Below, piece by piece: positions 1-8,172 of a DNA stretch of 64,000 nt; within the stretch, counting starts at the first letter, position 1, and each line of letters begins with the position of its first letter. This DNA comes from CBDCCT01 sp965214995 (GTDB lineage: Bacteria; Deinococcota; Deinococci; Deinococcales; Trueperaceae): NCBI GenBank assembly GCA_965214995.1, contig CBDCCT010000002.1, positions 5,332,001-5,396,000 of the forward strand, written 5' to 3'. The translations under genes were made by a program, and so were the position numbers. The notes under the pieces were generated by a model. The model was given only the letters and a program-made list of their open reading frames with translations. It was not told the DNA's origin and searched no databases.

Positions 1-1522
1 AGAGCTGGTCGTGCGGGTTCTCGCCCGAGAACTGGTTCTCGACGAAAAAGCCGGGGCGCTTGAGCTTGCCGACGTCGTGGTAGAGCGCGCCGACGCGGGC
101 TAGCAGAGCGTTGCCGCCGATGTTGGTCACCGCCTGCTCGACCAAGTTGGAGATGATGAGCGAGTGCTGATACGAACCCGGCGCTTCGATGAGCAGCTTT
201 TGAAGCAGGGGGGAGGAGGGGCTCGAGAGCTCGAGCAAGCGGAACTCGGTCAAAAAGCCTATCGAACTCTCCGCCAAAGGCAACAGCCCCAACGCCAGGA
301 TGCCCGCGATGACGCCCCCCGCCAGAATCCACAGCAGGGCGAAAAGCATGGAGAAGGTACCAAAGGTGCCGAGCAAAAAGTGAAACGCGCCGTAACTCAA
401 AGCCGCGCCGAGGCCGCTCAGCACGCCCGCCAGCAGGAGCGTGGTGCGCGTGCGGAAAAAAATCGGGGCCAAACTCGAGGCGGTCGTCCCGACGAGCACC
501 GTCACGAGGGTTAGAAGAGGCGTGCCGGGTGTGAGGAGCGCCACCACCACCGCCAGCCACACGCCCCAGAGCACCGCGACGAGGTCGGACACGAGCACCG
601 CCACGAGCAGCGGCACGAGGAACACGAAGAAAAACGTCGGGCTCGCCAGGATGGCTAGGCGCTGCGCGGCGAGGGTAAGCAGCGTCAGCGCGACCAGAAA
701 GACGATTTGCTTGTCCGTGAGCCTGAATGTGAGGCGACCGTAGGAGAACGCCAAGGGCAGGCTTAGGAGGCTTCCCATGAGCGCGCAACCGAGGAGCAGC
801 CAGAGGAGCTTGGTGGTCTCCTCCGCACGGGGGTTGTAAAGCCCCACCGTCTCTAAGACGCGCAGGTGGTCGGGGGTGAGGATCTCGCCCTCGCGCACGA
901 TGGTCTGCTCCGCCTTGAGCCGCTGCATCACGGGGGGCACGGCCTCGGCGGCGGCCTCGCGGGCGGCCTCGGTCAAGACCGGGTTCTCGCGCGAGGTCGG
1001 CAGGAGGGTGCGCTCCAAGATGAGCTGCACCTCGCGCCGCCGCCCCTCCGGCGCTAAACGCGTCGCCTCACTGGTGAGTTCCGGCAGCGCCTCTTCGCGC
1101 ACGCCCTCGGGTTGGTTGTAGCGGGCCACGACGAAGTCCTGGACGGTGGTCGGCAGTCCCGCCGTGGTGAGCGCGTTGACGACGAGCGCCTGCGTGGCTG
1201 CGTTGGCGGTGTAGACGGGCTCGATCTGGCTCCGCGCCGCGGTTCGCTCCCGCTCGGTCTCGAGCTGGTCCACCACCTCCACATCGACGGGCGACTTGTA
1301 CAAACCCGGGCTCGGCTCACCCGCCACCAGGCTCTCGCCCTCGCGCCCGCCGTAAACGCTGTAGAGAAGACTCGCCACGGCGAGCGCGCTGAGGACGAAG
1401 AGCGCAGCCACGCGCACGGTCGCGCCGCTCACCTTGGGCAACGTGAAGGTAGAAGAGGGAGGAGAAGCAGCGGCGACCGGGGCGGGCGGACTGCGGCGTT
1501 TAGACGGCTTTTTGGCGTTCAT
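1..1522 (-). CDS. pgpH: 7TM-HD phosphohydrolase PgpH, 3' end beyond window
   Basis: Membrane HD-domain phosphodiesterase; characterised family members hydrolyse cyclic di-AMP. The frame is open from an ATG at 1522 to the window edge, about 507 codons. In order: a Lys/Pro-rich N-terminus, one membrane span, a large extracellular 7TM-HDED-type region (repeated Thr/Glu/Arg-rich sequence with VYTANAATQ), a block of hydrophobic spans encoded at about 150-800, then the start of the cytoplasmic HD domain with GSYQHSLIISNLVEQAV and ALYHDVGKLKRPGFFVENQ, encoded at about 30-160. The metal-binding HD pair is visible; the end of the HD domain lies outside. The start overlaps the end of phoH by 23 bases, so translation is probably coupled. 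The identity is firm because the HD segment is highly characteristic of this family. Confidence 0.9.
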   Translation of the reverse strand, partial: MNAKKPSKRRSPPAPVAAASPPSSTFTLPKVSGATVRVAALFVLSALAVASLLYSVYGGREGESLVAGEPSPGLYKSPVDVEVVDQLETERERTAARSQIEPVYTANAATQALVVNALTTAGLPTTVQDFVVARYNQPEGVREEALPELTSEATRLAPEGRRREVQLILERTLLPTSRENPVLTEAAREAAAEAVPPVMQRLKAEQTIVREGEILTPDHLRVLETVGLYNPRAEETTKLLWLLLGCALMGSLLSLPLAFSYGRLTFRLTDKQIVFLVALTLLTLAAQRLAILASPTFFFVFLVPLLVAVLVSDLVAVLWGVWLAVVVALLTPGTPLLTLVTVLVGTTASSLAPIFFRTRTTLLLAGVLSGLGAALSYGAFHFLLGTFGTFSMLFALLWILAGGVIAGILALGLLPLAESSIGFLTEFRLLELSSPSSPLLQKLLIEAPGSYQHSLIISNLVEQAVTNIGGNALLARVGALYHDVGKLKRPGFFVENQFSGENPHDQL

Positions 1523-3569
1523 ACGCTTTTACGATGCGCGCCACTAACGGATGGCGCACCACGTCCCCTTCGGAAAAGTAGACAAAACGGATGCCTTCAA
1601 TGTCGCTCAAGATGTTTTCGGCCACGCTGAGGCCGCTCCTAACGTTGCCCGGCAGGTCGGTCTGGGTGATGTCGCCCGTCACGACCACCTTGGAGTTGAA
1701 ACCCATGCGGGTCAAGAACATCTTCATCTGTTCCGGCGTGGTGTTTTGCGCCTCGTCGAGAATGATAAAGGCGTCGTTGAGGGTGTTGTGGGTAAGGATA
1801 AGGTCGTCGGTGACGTAAAGTGAGTCTGCCGCAGCTACCCTTATGCAGCGCGTCTCCTCCGCGCCCGCAGGTTCGATACTTTTGATAAAGCGCATAGGGC
1901 GACCACTGCCGTGCCGGGCATACGCCTCCGCTTTACGGACGAGACGAAAAGGCTCGAGTCCCTCGGGCAAGCGAATATCAAATATATAGGCGTCATGACG
2001 ATGCGCGACCTCTCGCCCACTGGCGAAGCCCGGTTTACGACCCTCAGCGCGCCGTTTCCGGCAGTAGGCCACGCCACCCAATGAACGCACCAGGAAAAGA
2101 ACGTCGTCTTTGAGACGTTCCGACGTGGTGGTGTACTGGACGCGGCAGGTACGTTCTTTCTGAACAACCGGGCCGCCGTCGGTGTCGAGCAACCCCTGCA
2201 GAAGAGCGTGGCGCACGGCGACGCTGTTGTATAAGTAGCTTTCGGGAATGAACTTGCTATGCGAATGCGTCCCCGCCAACCCCAAATCACGCAAGTGAGC
2301 CGTCACGGGGTGAGTGACGATGACGCCGCCACGCCCCCCCGCCGGGTGAGTCAGAACGTAATCCGCACTTCTGCCCGGTTTGGGCCTGAGCACGATTTTG
2401 TCACCCAAGGCGCGCCCCAGCGCCCTCGCCAACTCGGGGTCGGAGGTACTAAAACTCGGCGTGGTTTTGTCGGTGATGCAGCCGTCACCCAGCAACAATC
2501 CAAGGGCGTAGGCATCGAGCGGCACGTCGCGGTGAGAGAACGCGACCGGCTGGGTGAGTAAGGGTAGCTCGAAACGATGTTGATGCGCCCGCTTCAGCCT
2601 ACCCGCCAACTCGTTAGTTTCTAAAACGCGTGGCGCTTTGCCCCGCCTGCGGTCTTCGGGGGTAAAGACCGTCCAAAGGTGTTCGGCGCAGCAGCGCGCC
2701 CCAGCACCGTCGGTCATTGTGACCCTAAAAACGTCCTTTTTGCCCTGTGGGTAAACCCCCGTCACCTGGGTGGGCCGTCCATCCGAGCCGATGACGTAGT
2801 CACCGACCTCGAGACTCCCCATGTCACGCCAACCCAACGGCGTCAACACACGACTCGTAAGAGGTTGGGCGCGGCCCCGCATAAAGGCCAGCGGGGCCAC
2901 CTCGATGGCGCCGTTTTCTAGGTACTGGTCGATGCGTTCGCCCTCGAGCATGTCGTAAAGCGCGTCGTAAAGTGGCCTCAAATAAGGGTCTATCTTGGCC
3001 TGCAGGTCGCCGGGCAAAAAGCCCAGCTTCTCGCCCGCCTCGACCGCGGGCCGGGTCAGGATGATGCGTTTGACTCTCTTGTCTTTTAGAGCCTGCACCG
3101 CCGCCGCCACCGCCAGGTAGGTTTTGCCCGTGCCCGCGGGGCCGATGCCGAAGACAATTTCGCTGTCCTCGACCGCGCCCACATAACGCCGCTGGCCCGC
3201 CGTTTTGGGTCGCGCGCGGCGCGGCAGCCGCTGGGCGAGGCCCTGCGGGTGCTCTTCGGTTTCGTTCAGAGTGCCGTGCTCGAGCTCGGTCGGCGACAGC
3301 GTGTCGCCGCGCCGGATGGAGGCGAGCAGCGTCTGGAAGGTACGCTCGGCCTCCGCCACGGCCTCTTGTTCGCCGCTTAGGCGCAGCTCGTCGCCGCGCG
3401 CCACCACGGTGGCGGTGAGCCGGTTGCGTAAAAGTTTGAGGTTTTCGTCATTGTGGCCGAAGAGTGAGATAGCCTCGGCGGGGGAGCGAAGTTTAAGGGT
3501 TACCGATGTTGCGATGATCGCCTCCTGTGAGGATGTTTGGATGGAGGATCGGACAGAATTTGGTGCCAA
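1500..3569 (-). CDS. phoH: PhoH-family ATPase interrupted by an intein
   Basis: PhoH-like P-loop ATPase, usually linked to RNA metabolism together with YbeY. The 689-residue precursor consists of a 327-residue PhoH (normal length) split by a 362-residue intein. Numbered from the TTG at 3569: Walker A GPAGTGKT at 143-150, N-extein ending FMRGR at 233, intein 234-595, C-extein resuming TLNDAFIILDEAQN with the Walker B acidic pair. Rejoining the exteins restores the uninterrupted family motif MRGR-TLNDAFIILDE. The start is uncertain: TTG at 3569 has an AGGG 6 bases upstream, while a perfect AGGAGG (3521-3526) sits 5 bases before an in-frame ATC at 3515, which suits the conserved N-terminus better. 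It overlaps the upstream hypothetical gene and pgpH, forming an operon with floA. Confidence 0.93.
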   Translation of the reverse strand: MAPNSVRSSIQTSSQEAIIATSVTLKLRSPAEAISLFGHNDENLKLLRNRLTATVVARGDELRLSGEQEAVAEAERTFQTLLASIRRGDTLSPTELEHGTLNETEEHPQGLAQRLPRRARPKTAGQRRYVGAVEDSEIVFGIGPAGTGKTYLAVAAAVQALKDKRVKRIILTRPAVEAGEKLGFLPGDLQAKIDPYLRPLYDALYDMLEGERIDQYLENGAIEVAPLAFMRGRAQPLTSRVLTPLGWRDMGSLEVGDYVIGSDGRPTQVTGVYPQGKKDVFRVTMTDGAGARCCAEHLWTVFTPEDRRRGKAPRVLETNELAGRLKRAHQHRFELPLLTQPVAFSHRDVPLDAYALGLLLGDGCITDKTTPSFSTSDPELARALGRALGDKIVLRPKPGRSADYVLTHPAGGRGGVIVTHPVTAHLRDLGLAGTHSHSKFIPESYLYNSVAVRHALLQGLLDTDGGPVVQKERTCRVQYTTTSERLKDDVLFLVRSLGGVAYCRKRRAEGRKPGFASGREVAHRHDAYIFDIRLPEGLEPFRLVRKAEAYARHGSGRPMRFIKSIEPAGAEETRCIRVAAADSLYVTDDLILTHNTLNDAFIILDEAQNTTPEQMKMFLTRMGFNSKVVVTGDITQTDLPGNVRSGLSVAENILSDIEGIRFVYFSEGDVVRHPLVARIVKAYERQKAV
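1785..2870 (-). mobile_element. Intein with LAGLIDADG homing endonuclease inside PhoH (class 3 type)
   Basis: In-frame protein-splicing element, residues 234-595 of the precursor. The N-terminal block starts AQPLTSRVLTPLGWRDM with Ala in place of the usual Cys/Ser. The block B region ends CAEHLWT, giving His297 and Trp299. The C-terminal blocks are RCIRV (Cys575) and LILTHN (Thr593, His594, Asn595), followed by extein Thr596. Lack of a residue-1 nucleophile combined with Trp in block B, Cys in block F and Thr in block G is the signature of class 3 inteins. Two dodecapeptide motifs of a DOD endonuclease are present, ALGLLLGDGCI near 355-365 and LLQGLLDTDGG near 457-466, both keeping their acidic residues. 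The endonuclease may therefore still be active. The insertion site is the conserved Walker B approach, a typical intein niche. Confidence 0.92.
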
Positions 3570-4243
3570 ATGAGGCCCTGGAGCACTCCCTGCCGGTCGA
3601 GCGTCAAGGGCGCGTCCCGGCCCAGTTTAGCCGACTTTGCCGCGCCGCGACGTTGCACGCGTAGCGGCGCGGCCTTGTCAAGGCGGCCCAGCGCGGACGC
3701 CGTATCCGTGAGGCCCGTGCTGCTTAGCATACTGGAGGGCGTGCCGCTCAAGGGCACGCTGTTTAGGGTGCGCCCCTCGAGCCCCTGCCCCCCGCTCTCC
3801 AGGCCGCGCCCCCCGCTTTCTAAGCCCCGCGCGTCCCGCATGGGAGGCGGAGAAGACTCGAGCGGCGGAAAAAGCGTCCCCACTTCCCGCCGGGCCGGAC
3901 CCTGCGCCTGGGTCTGCGTTGGCGCTCGAGCCGTTCCCCCCCGGTTTCCGTCCATCGCCTCTTGCACCCGCCGCCGCGCCTCCTCCAAGCGCTTGTCGAA
4001 CGCTGTGTTTGGAGCGGTGTCGGAGTCTGCACGTTTGGACGTTTGGGTGGAAGCAACGGGACGCCCGGTGTTCTGTGTCGTGTTCTGTGTCGTGTTTTGT
4101 GTCGTGTTTTGTGGGGCGTTCCGGGTGCCGCCCCTTTGACGCGTACTTTGCCCCTTTGTCCCCCCCTGCCCCCGCTTGAGCAGCCCGTTGACGATGGGCG
4201 CGACGACGAACACGAGGAGCAAAATGAGACTTAAAAGGTCCAC
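3500..4243 (-). CDS. Hypothetical membrane-anchored low-complexity protein
   Basis: A 247-residue protein that I do not recognise by family. Residues 1-20 form one hydrophobic span (LLSLILLLVFVVAPIVNGLL). The rest is hydrophilic and disordered-looking: QNTT repeated about four times near residues 45-58, a Glu/Arg-rich stretch (FDKRLEEARRRVQEAMDG) that could be a short helix, a Pro-rich part, and RGLESGG-type repeats near 135-150. The only more ordered part is the C-terminus (LDRQGVLQGLIWHQILSDPP). It lies 3 bases after floA and overlaps phoH, so it is co-transcribed between a flotillin and PhoH. Its position suggests a membrane accessory role, but no function can be assigned. Confidence 0.7.
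   Translation of the reverse strand: MDLLSLILLLVFVVAPIVNGLLKRGQGGTKGQSTRQRGGTRNAPQNTTQNTTQNTTQNTGRPVASTQTSKRADSDTAPNTAFDKRLEEARRRVQEAMDGNRGGTARAPTQTQAQGPARREVGTLFPPLESSPPPMRDARGLESGGRGLESGGQGLEGRTLNSVPLSGTPSSMLSSTGLTDTASALGRLDKAAPLRVQRRGAAKSAKLGRDAPLTLDRQGVLQGLIWHQILSDPPSKHPHRRRSSQHR
4068..4115 (-). repeat. Four 12-bp tandem repeats inside a coding region
   Basis: Four consecutive 12-base units of the type gtgttYtgtgtc on the plus strand (last unit diverged) encode the QNTT repeats of the minus-strand low-complexity protein. The unit is a multiple of three, so changes in copy number would keep the reading frame. Confidence 0.85.
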
Positions 4244-4246
4244 GCT

Positions 4247-5221
4247 TTACTCCTCACCGGACGTTTCGGTCGCCTGCGCGATGTTGCCGCGCATCCGCGT
4301 GTCCGACTGGATGTTTTCTAAGTTGTAGTAGTCCATGATGCCCAAGTTGCCGTCCCTAAACGCCTGCGCGATGGCGCGCGGCACCTCGGCCTCGGCCTCG
4401 ACCACCTTGGCGCGCATCTCCTCGACCTGCGCGCGGAACTCCTGCTCGGCGGCCACCGCCATCGCGCGCCGCTCCTCGGCCTTGGCCTGCGCCACGCGCT
4501 TGTCGGCCTCCGCCTGGTCGGTCTGGAGGATCGCGCCGATGTTCTTGCCTACGTTCACGTCGGCGATGTCGATGGACAAAATCTCAAAGGCGGTGCCCGA
4601 GTCGAGCCCCTTGGCGAGCACCGTCTTGGAAATCGAGTCGGGGTTTTCCAAGACCATCTTGTGCGAGCCCGACGAGCCAATGGACGAGACGATACCCTCG
4701 CCCACGCGCGCGATGATGGTCTCCTCGCCCGCGCCGCCGACCAAGCGCTCTAAGTTCGCCCGCACCGTCACCCGCGCGGTCGAAATAAGCTCGATGCCGT
4801 CCTTGGCGACCGCCGAGACGTTGGGCGTCTGGATGACGCGCGGGTTGACCGAGACCTTGACCGCGTCCAGCACGTTGCGACCCGCAAGGTCAATGGCCGC
4901 CGCGCGGTCGAAGGGCAGCGCGATGCGCGCCTTGTCGGCGGCGATGAGCGCGTCCACCACCCGGTCGACGTTGCCGCCCGCTAAGTAGTGGGCCTCGAGC
5001 TGGTTCTGGTTCACCTCAATGCCCGCCTTGTCGGCCTTGATAAGCGGCAGGATGATTCTATTGGGCGGCACCCGCCGCAGCCGCATGGCGACCAGGCTGG
5101 GCAGGCTCACCTGCACCCCCGCCGCCACCGCCGAAATCCAGAGCCCGATGGGGATGACGGAGAAAAGAATGAGAAAAAAAACGAGAACGGCACCCGCGAT
5201 GATTAACAGTCCTATGTCCAT
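4247..5221 (-). CDS. floA: Flotillin-like membrane protein FloA
   Basis: Bacterial flotillin-like scaffold protein (YqfA/FloA family), 324 residues, the usual length. It opens with two hydrophobic stretches in residues 1-37 (LLIIAGAVLVFFLILFSVIP, then LWISAVAAGV), followed by the family core with RRVPPNRIILPLIKADKAGI and VDALIAADKARIALPF. Then comes an SPFH-like domain (VSVNPRVIQTPNVSAVAKDGIE) and an Ala/Glu-rich coiled coil near 225-290 (QAEADKRVAQAKAEERRAMA). A GGGAG sits just before the ATG. It is downstream of an NfeD-type protease, the classical flotillin partner, and upstream of the low-complexity protein and phoH. The family organises membrane microdomains. Confidence 0.93.
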   Translation of the reverse strand: MDIGLLIIAGAVLVFFLILFSVIPIGLWISAVAAGVQVSLPSLVAMRLRRVPPNRIILPLIKADKAGIEVNQNQLEAHYLAGGNVDRVVDALIAADKARIALPFDRAAAIDLAGRNVLDAVKVSVNPRVIQTPNVSAVAKDGIELISTARVTVRANLERLVGGAGEETIIARVGEGIVSSIGSSGSHKMVLENPDSISKTVLAKGLDSGTAFEILSIDIADVNVGKNIGAILQTDQAEADKRVAQAKAEERRAMAVAAEQEFRAQVEEMRAKVVEAEAEVPRAIAQAFRDGNLGIMDYYNLENIQSDTRMRGNIAQATETSGEE

Positions 5222-5438
5222 GTGTCTCCCTTTGTCAATGTCCAGCTACAAATTTCCAGCCGCTGCCTATTGTGCGGGTATATGTGCGAACAGCTTAGCA
5301 GATTCTGTGTGCGCAGTCCCACCGTTAAGCCGCGAACATTCGCGCTCGAGGCGTGGCCGCATCTCATCCCGCGCCACCCTATACCGCCCATGCGTAAAGA
5401 AATTGATGTGTAAAGGCTTAGTGGAGCCAAAGGAGGCG

Positions 5439-6782
5439 TCAAGCCTCGACCGCCCGCACCGTGACGCGGTTGCCTTCGACCCGGAGCACCCGAACGGACG
5501 TGCCCGAGCCGATAAAATCGCCCTCGGTCACCACGTCCACGCGCGCCTCGCCGAAACGCGCCACCCCCGCGGGGCGCAGGTCCGAGGTGGCGACGCCCTC
5601 ATGGCCTACAAGGTCATAAAGGCTCTCGGTGGCTTTCGCGCCGCCCAAGTCTGCGTTGAGCTCGCTCGTGAGCCGCGTCGAGAGGGTGAGGAAGCCGCCG
5701 AAGCGCTTGTTGGGAAAGAGCCAAAAGGCGAGCGCGAGGAGCGCCGCGGCGAAGAGCGTGGTGTAGGAGAGCACGGACACAAAGCGCCCCTCAAAAATGC
5801 GGAAGATGGCGAAGATGATGGCGGCGATGCCGAGCACGCCTGCCACGCCGAAGCCAGGAATCACCAGCACCTCGGCGGCGATGAGGAGCACCCCCGCGAG
5901 CAGCAGCACCAGGTCGACGGGGCCCGCGGGCGTGGCGATAAAGGTGCCGCCGAAAAAGAGGGCCAGCGCGAGCGCGCCGATGCCGCCCGGCAGGCCGAAG
6001 CCGGGCGTAAAAACCTCGATGAGGATGCCGCCGATGCCCACGGCCAGGAGGAGCGCGGCGACGAGCGGGCTTGTGAGGCTTCCCGCGACGCGCTCGGAGA
6101 GGGTGGGCTCGAGCCGCCGGATGGCCGCGCCGCCATAGCCAAACTGGTCGAGCGCGTCGTTCAGGCTCCGCGCCTGGATGTTGGCGATGTTGAAGTCCAC
6201 CGCCTGCACAGCACTTAGAGTAACGAGCTCTTCGTTCGTTGACAAACCCGGAATCTCAACGCGCGTGTCAACCATACCCTCGGCCACCTCGGTGTTGCGC
6301 CCCCTCGCCTCGGCGGTCGCGCGAAAGATCCCGCGCCAGGCCGAGTTGACTTTCTCGCTCGCCTGCTGCCCCGTGAGGCCGTTGATGACCGTGGCCGCGC
6401 CTATCTCGGAGCCTGGGAGCATGGCGACTTGTTCGGCGCTCATCGCAATCAAGGCCCCCGCGCTGAGCGCGCTCTCGACCACCGCCAAAGTCGGCATCGT
6501 CGCGCGTTGCAAGATGGCGTCGCTGATACGCTGCGCCGCGTCGATGCGGCCGCCCGGCGTGTTGATGAGAAACGCGAGCGCCAGGGGCTGCGCCTCGTTG
6601 GCCTCCTCGATGCGCCGCTCCACAAACTGCGCGGTGGCGGGGGTGATCTCCGAGTCTATGACCACCACCCACACGGTTGAACCCACCCCAGCGCTCGACT
6701 GTGCGGCAGCGTATGCGCTGGCGAGCCCCAATAAGCTGAAAAAGAGCAGGCCCACGAGCCGCGCTCTTGACATCTGTGTCAT
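5439..6782 (-). CDS. nfeD: NfeD-family membrane serine protease (ClpP-class)
   Basis: Membrane-bound serine protease of the long NfeD (1b) type, 447 residues. Residues 1-27 are a signal peptide ending AYAAAQ. The ClpP-class protease domain spans about 36-220, with the strand-turn FLINTPGGRIDAAQRI, the nucleophile context SALSAGALIAMSA (Ser107) and a candidate general-base lysine at 144 in ASEKVNSAW. Four to five hydrophobic spans follow (about 240-355), then a C-terminal OB-fold NfeD domain (VGHEGVATSDLRPAGVARF). It is on the same strand as floA, 217 bases upstream. NfeD-FloA pairing is a recurring genomic association linked to membrane quality control. Confidence 0.9.
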   Translation of the reverse strand: MTQMSRARLVGLLFFSLLGLASAYAAAQSSAGVGSTVWVVVIDSEITPATAQFVERRIEEANEAQPLALAFLINTPGGRIDAAQRISDAILQRATMPTLAVVESALSAGALIAMSAEQVAMLPGSEIGAATVINGLTGQQASEKVNSAWRGIFRATAEARGRNTEVAEGMVDTRVEIPGLSTNEELVTLSAVQAVDFNIANIQARSLNDALDQFGYGGAAIRRLEPTLSERVAGSLTSPLVAALLLAVGIGGILIEVFTPGFGLPGGIGALALALFFGGTFIATPAGPVDLVLLLAGVLLIAAEVLVIPGFGVAGVLGIAAIIFAIFRIFEGRFVSVLSYTTLFAAALLALAFWLFPNKRFGGFLTLSTRLTSELNADLGGAKATESLYDLVGHEGVATSDLRPAGVARFGEARVDVVTEGDFIGSGTSVRVLRVEGNRVTVRAVEA

Positions 6783-7166
6783 GGGGAAATGATATCACGT
6801 TCGGGGCACGCTCAGAAGCGTGCGGAACACGCCTCTTGGGTCCGGAAAGTGAGACTCGAGTCCTCCCACACGTCATTCCCAAGGCGGCATGAAGATGCTC
6901 GCCAAAGGGGTAAAACGCGTTTGTGCTGGCCGGTAAAGCGTGTTCAGCCCGGTGCGCCGGGAAGAACTTTACACCCACCCTCAAGCCAGAAAGCCGACGC
7001 GGGCGCAGTGGTATCTTGGCAAGGTGTTGGGGGTAGTGGAAGCGGGCGGCGCAGGAGCCCGAATACCGCGGGCGCTCGCGTCGGGCACCAGTTTTAGCCA
7101 CTATGCGACGCGTCACCCAGTAGCGTGCCCGACGAGAGCAGCTAGACAACCTAAACGGAGGCCTTT
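6783..7166. other. Intergenic region, no feature recognised
   Basis: This 384-base space lies between the divergently transcribed nfeD and the 99-residue hypothetical gene, so it must contain both promoters. I see no convincing -35/-10 pair, no strong hairpin and no conserved coding. Open frames here have no recognisable similarity and no good ribosome-binding sites. Confidence 0.5.
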
Positions 7167-7466
7167 ATGCAGCGGACCAAAGAGGAACTCGAGGCGATGA
7201 GCCACCCCGACCTAGTGGCGCGGGTGCTCGAGCTCCAGGACATCGTGCGCGAGGGGCTGGTGGTGCGAGAGGCGCTGCACGCGGTGCTCAACGACTTACT
7301 CAACGCCAAGGCGGACGAGGTCGAACACTACGCGTCGGCCCGCGAGGCGCTGAGCCCCGAGGAGGAACTCCTCAAAAACGCCTGGGCCAACGCGCGGCAC
7401 GCGCTCTCGAACCCCCTGGGCGCGGCGCGGCTCCGGCAGGGCTACCGGGTGCGGGGCGGCGTGTAA
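7167..7466 (+). CDS. Hypothetical 99-residue helical protein
   Basis: Not recognised. The ATG is preceded by GGAG seven bases upstream, which supports this start. The protein is acidic and predicted mostly helical, rich in Glu, Leu and Ala (DLVARVLELQDIVREGLVV), with a more basic C-terminus (LGAARLRQGYRVRGGV). It is followed on the same strand by two other small proteins of stress-response flavour, which may form a loose cluster. No membrane span or metal-binding motif is present. Confidence 0.6.
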   Translation: MQRTKEELEAMSHPDLVARVLELQDIVREGLVVREALHAVLNDLLNAKADEVEHYASAREALSPEEELLKNAWANARHALSNPLGAARLRQGYRVRGGV

Positions 7467-7571
7467 GCCTCACGGATGGCCCAGCGACATTGTGAGCCTC
7501 ACCCAGACGGGTGAAACGGCGCGGTTTTAGGATGAGGGCTGGTTAAACACGCTGCACACGGGGGGTTGATG

Positions 7572-7766
7572 ATGGCTAAGGCGAATCCTATTGACATACA
7601 GAAACATCTTAGCGGGGTGGATTATCCGGCTAGCAAGGCCGACCTGGTAAGCCACGCCCGCGAGGGGGACGCGCCCGAGGAGGTGCTGGACACCTTGCAG
7701 CGCCTGCCCGAGCGGGATTACGACGGCCCCACCGAGGTGACGGAAGCGGTGGGGGCGCTCGAGTAG
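7572..7766 (+). CDS. DUF2795 small protein
   Basis: About 64 residues matching the DUF2795 pattern: IDIQKHLSGVDYPASKADLVSHA, then a Gly/Asp/Ala turn, then VLDTLQRLPERDYDGPTEVTEAV. The length is normal for the family. Starts are possible at TTG 7566, ATG 7569 or ATG 7572; a G-run directly upstream makes the last the best spaced. The family's function is not known to me; members are widespread small soluble proteins often near stress genes. It lies between two other small hypothetical genes. Confidence 0.75.
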   Translation: MAKANPIDIQKHLSGVDYPASKADLVSHAREGDAPEEVLDTLQRLPERDYDGPTEVTEAVGALE

Positions 7767-7803
7767 GGCGCATACCGGGGTGAGCCTCGTCACTTAGGGA
7801 GGG

Positions 7804-8160
7804 ATGATGCCAAAAGGCGTGAGTGGGAAGCGCGAACGCGAGTACGAGGAGCTAAAAAACGAATTCAAAGAGGAGGGCCGCTACAAGGGCCGCGAGGAGG
7901 AGGTGGCCGCGCGCATCGTCAACAAGCAGCGCGCCGAGTATGGCGAGACGAAGGAGGCGCGGGAAAAAGACGAACGGGGCGAATCTCCCGACCGTGACCT
8001 TCCCATCGACGATTACCAGCACCTGACGGTTGACGAAGTGACGGGGAAGCTGGACGGTCTTGATGACAGTGAGTTAGAAGAAATCAAAGCTTATGAAAGA
8101 GAGCACAAGAACCGTAAGACCTTGCTCGAGGCACTGGACAGACGGCTCGAGGACGCGTGA
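7804..8160 (+). CDS. KGREEEVAARIVNKQR-motif protein, often called plasmid stabilization protein
   Basis: A 118-residue, very hydrophilic protein with a first half of the form RYKGREEEVAARIVNKQRA, a motif I know from small proteins frequently labelled plasmid stabilization protein on weak grounds. The second half (TVDEVTGKLDGLDDSELEEIKAYEREHKNRKTLLEAL) resembles a short helical domain seen C-terminal to such proteins. No toxin partner is adjacent, so the plasmid label should not be read as a toxin-antitoxin function. It starts at ATG 7804 or ATG 7807, behind GGGAGG. The neighbouring DUF2795 gene is consistent with a stress-related cluster. Confidence 0.6.
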   Translation: MMPKGVSGKREREYEELKNEFKEEGRYKGREEEVAARIVNKQRAEYGETKEAREKDERGESPDRDLPIDDYQHLTVDEVTGKLDGLDDSELEEIKAYEREHKNRKTLLEALDRRLEDA

Positions 8161-8172
8161 ACGCATGAACAA

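Noticed and set aside
1112..1630. Plus-strand frames across pgpH and phoH
   Set aside because: They mirror confidently identified minus-strand genes and have no ribosome-binding sites or recognisable motifs.
6268..7149. Long minus-strand frame across nfeD and its upstream region
   Set aside because: It is a shadow of nfeD with Arg/Gly-rich composition and no family similarity.
7804..8160. Antitoxin or plasmid-maintenance role for the KGREEEVAARIVNKQR protein
   Set aside because: The label is traditional only; no toxin gene or plasmid feature is adjacent.
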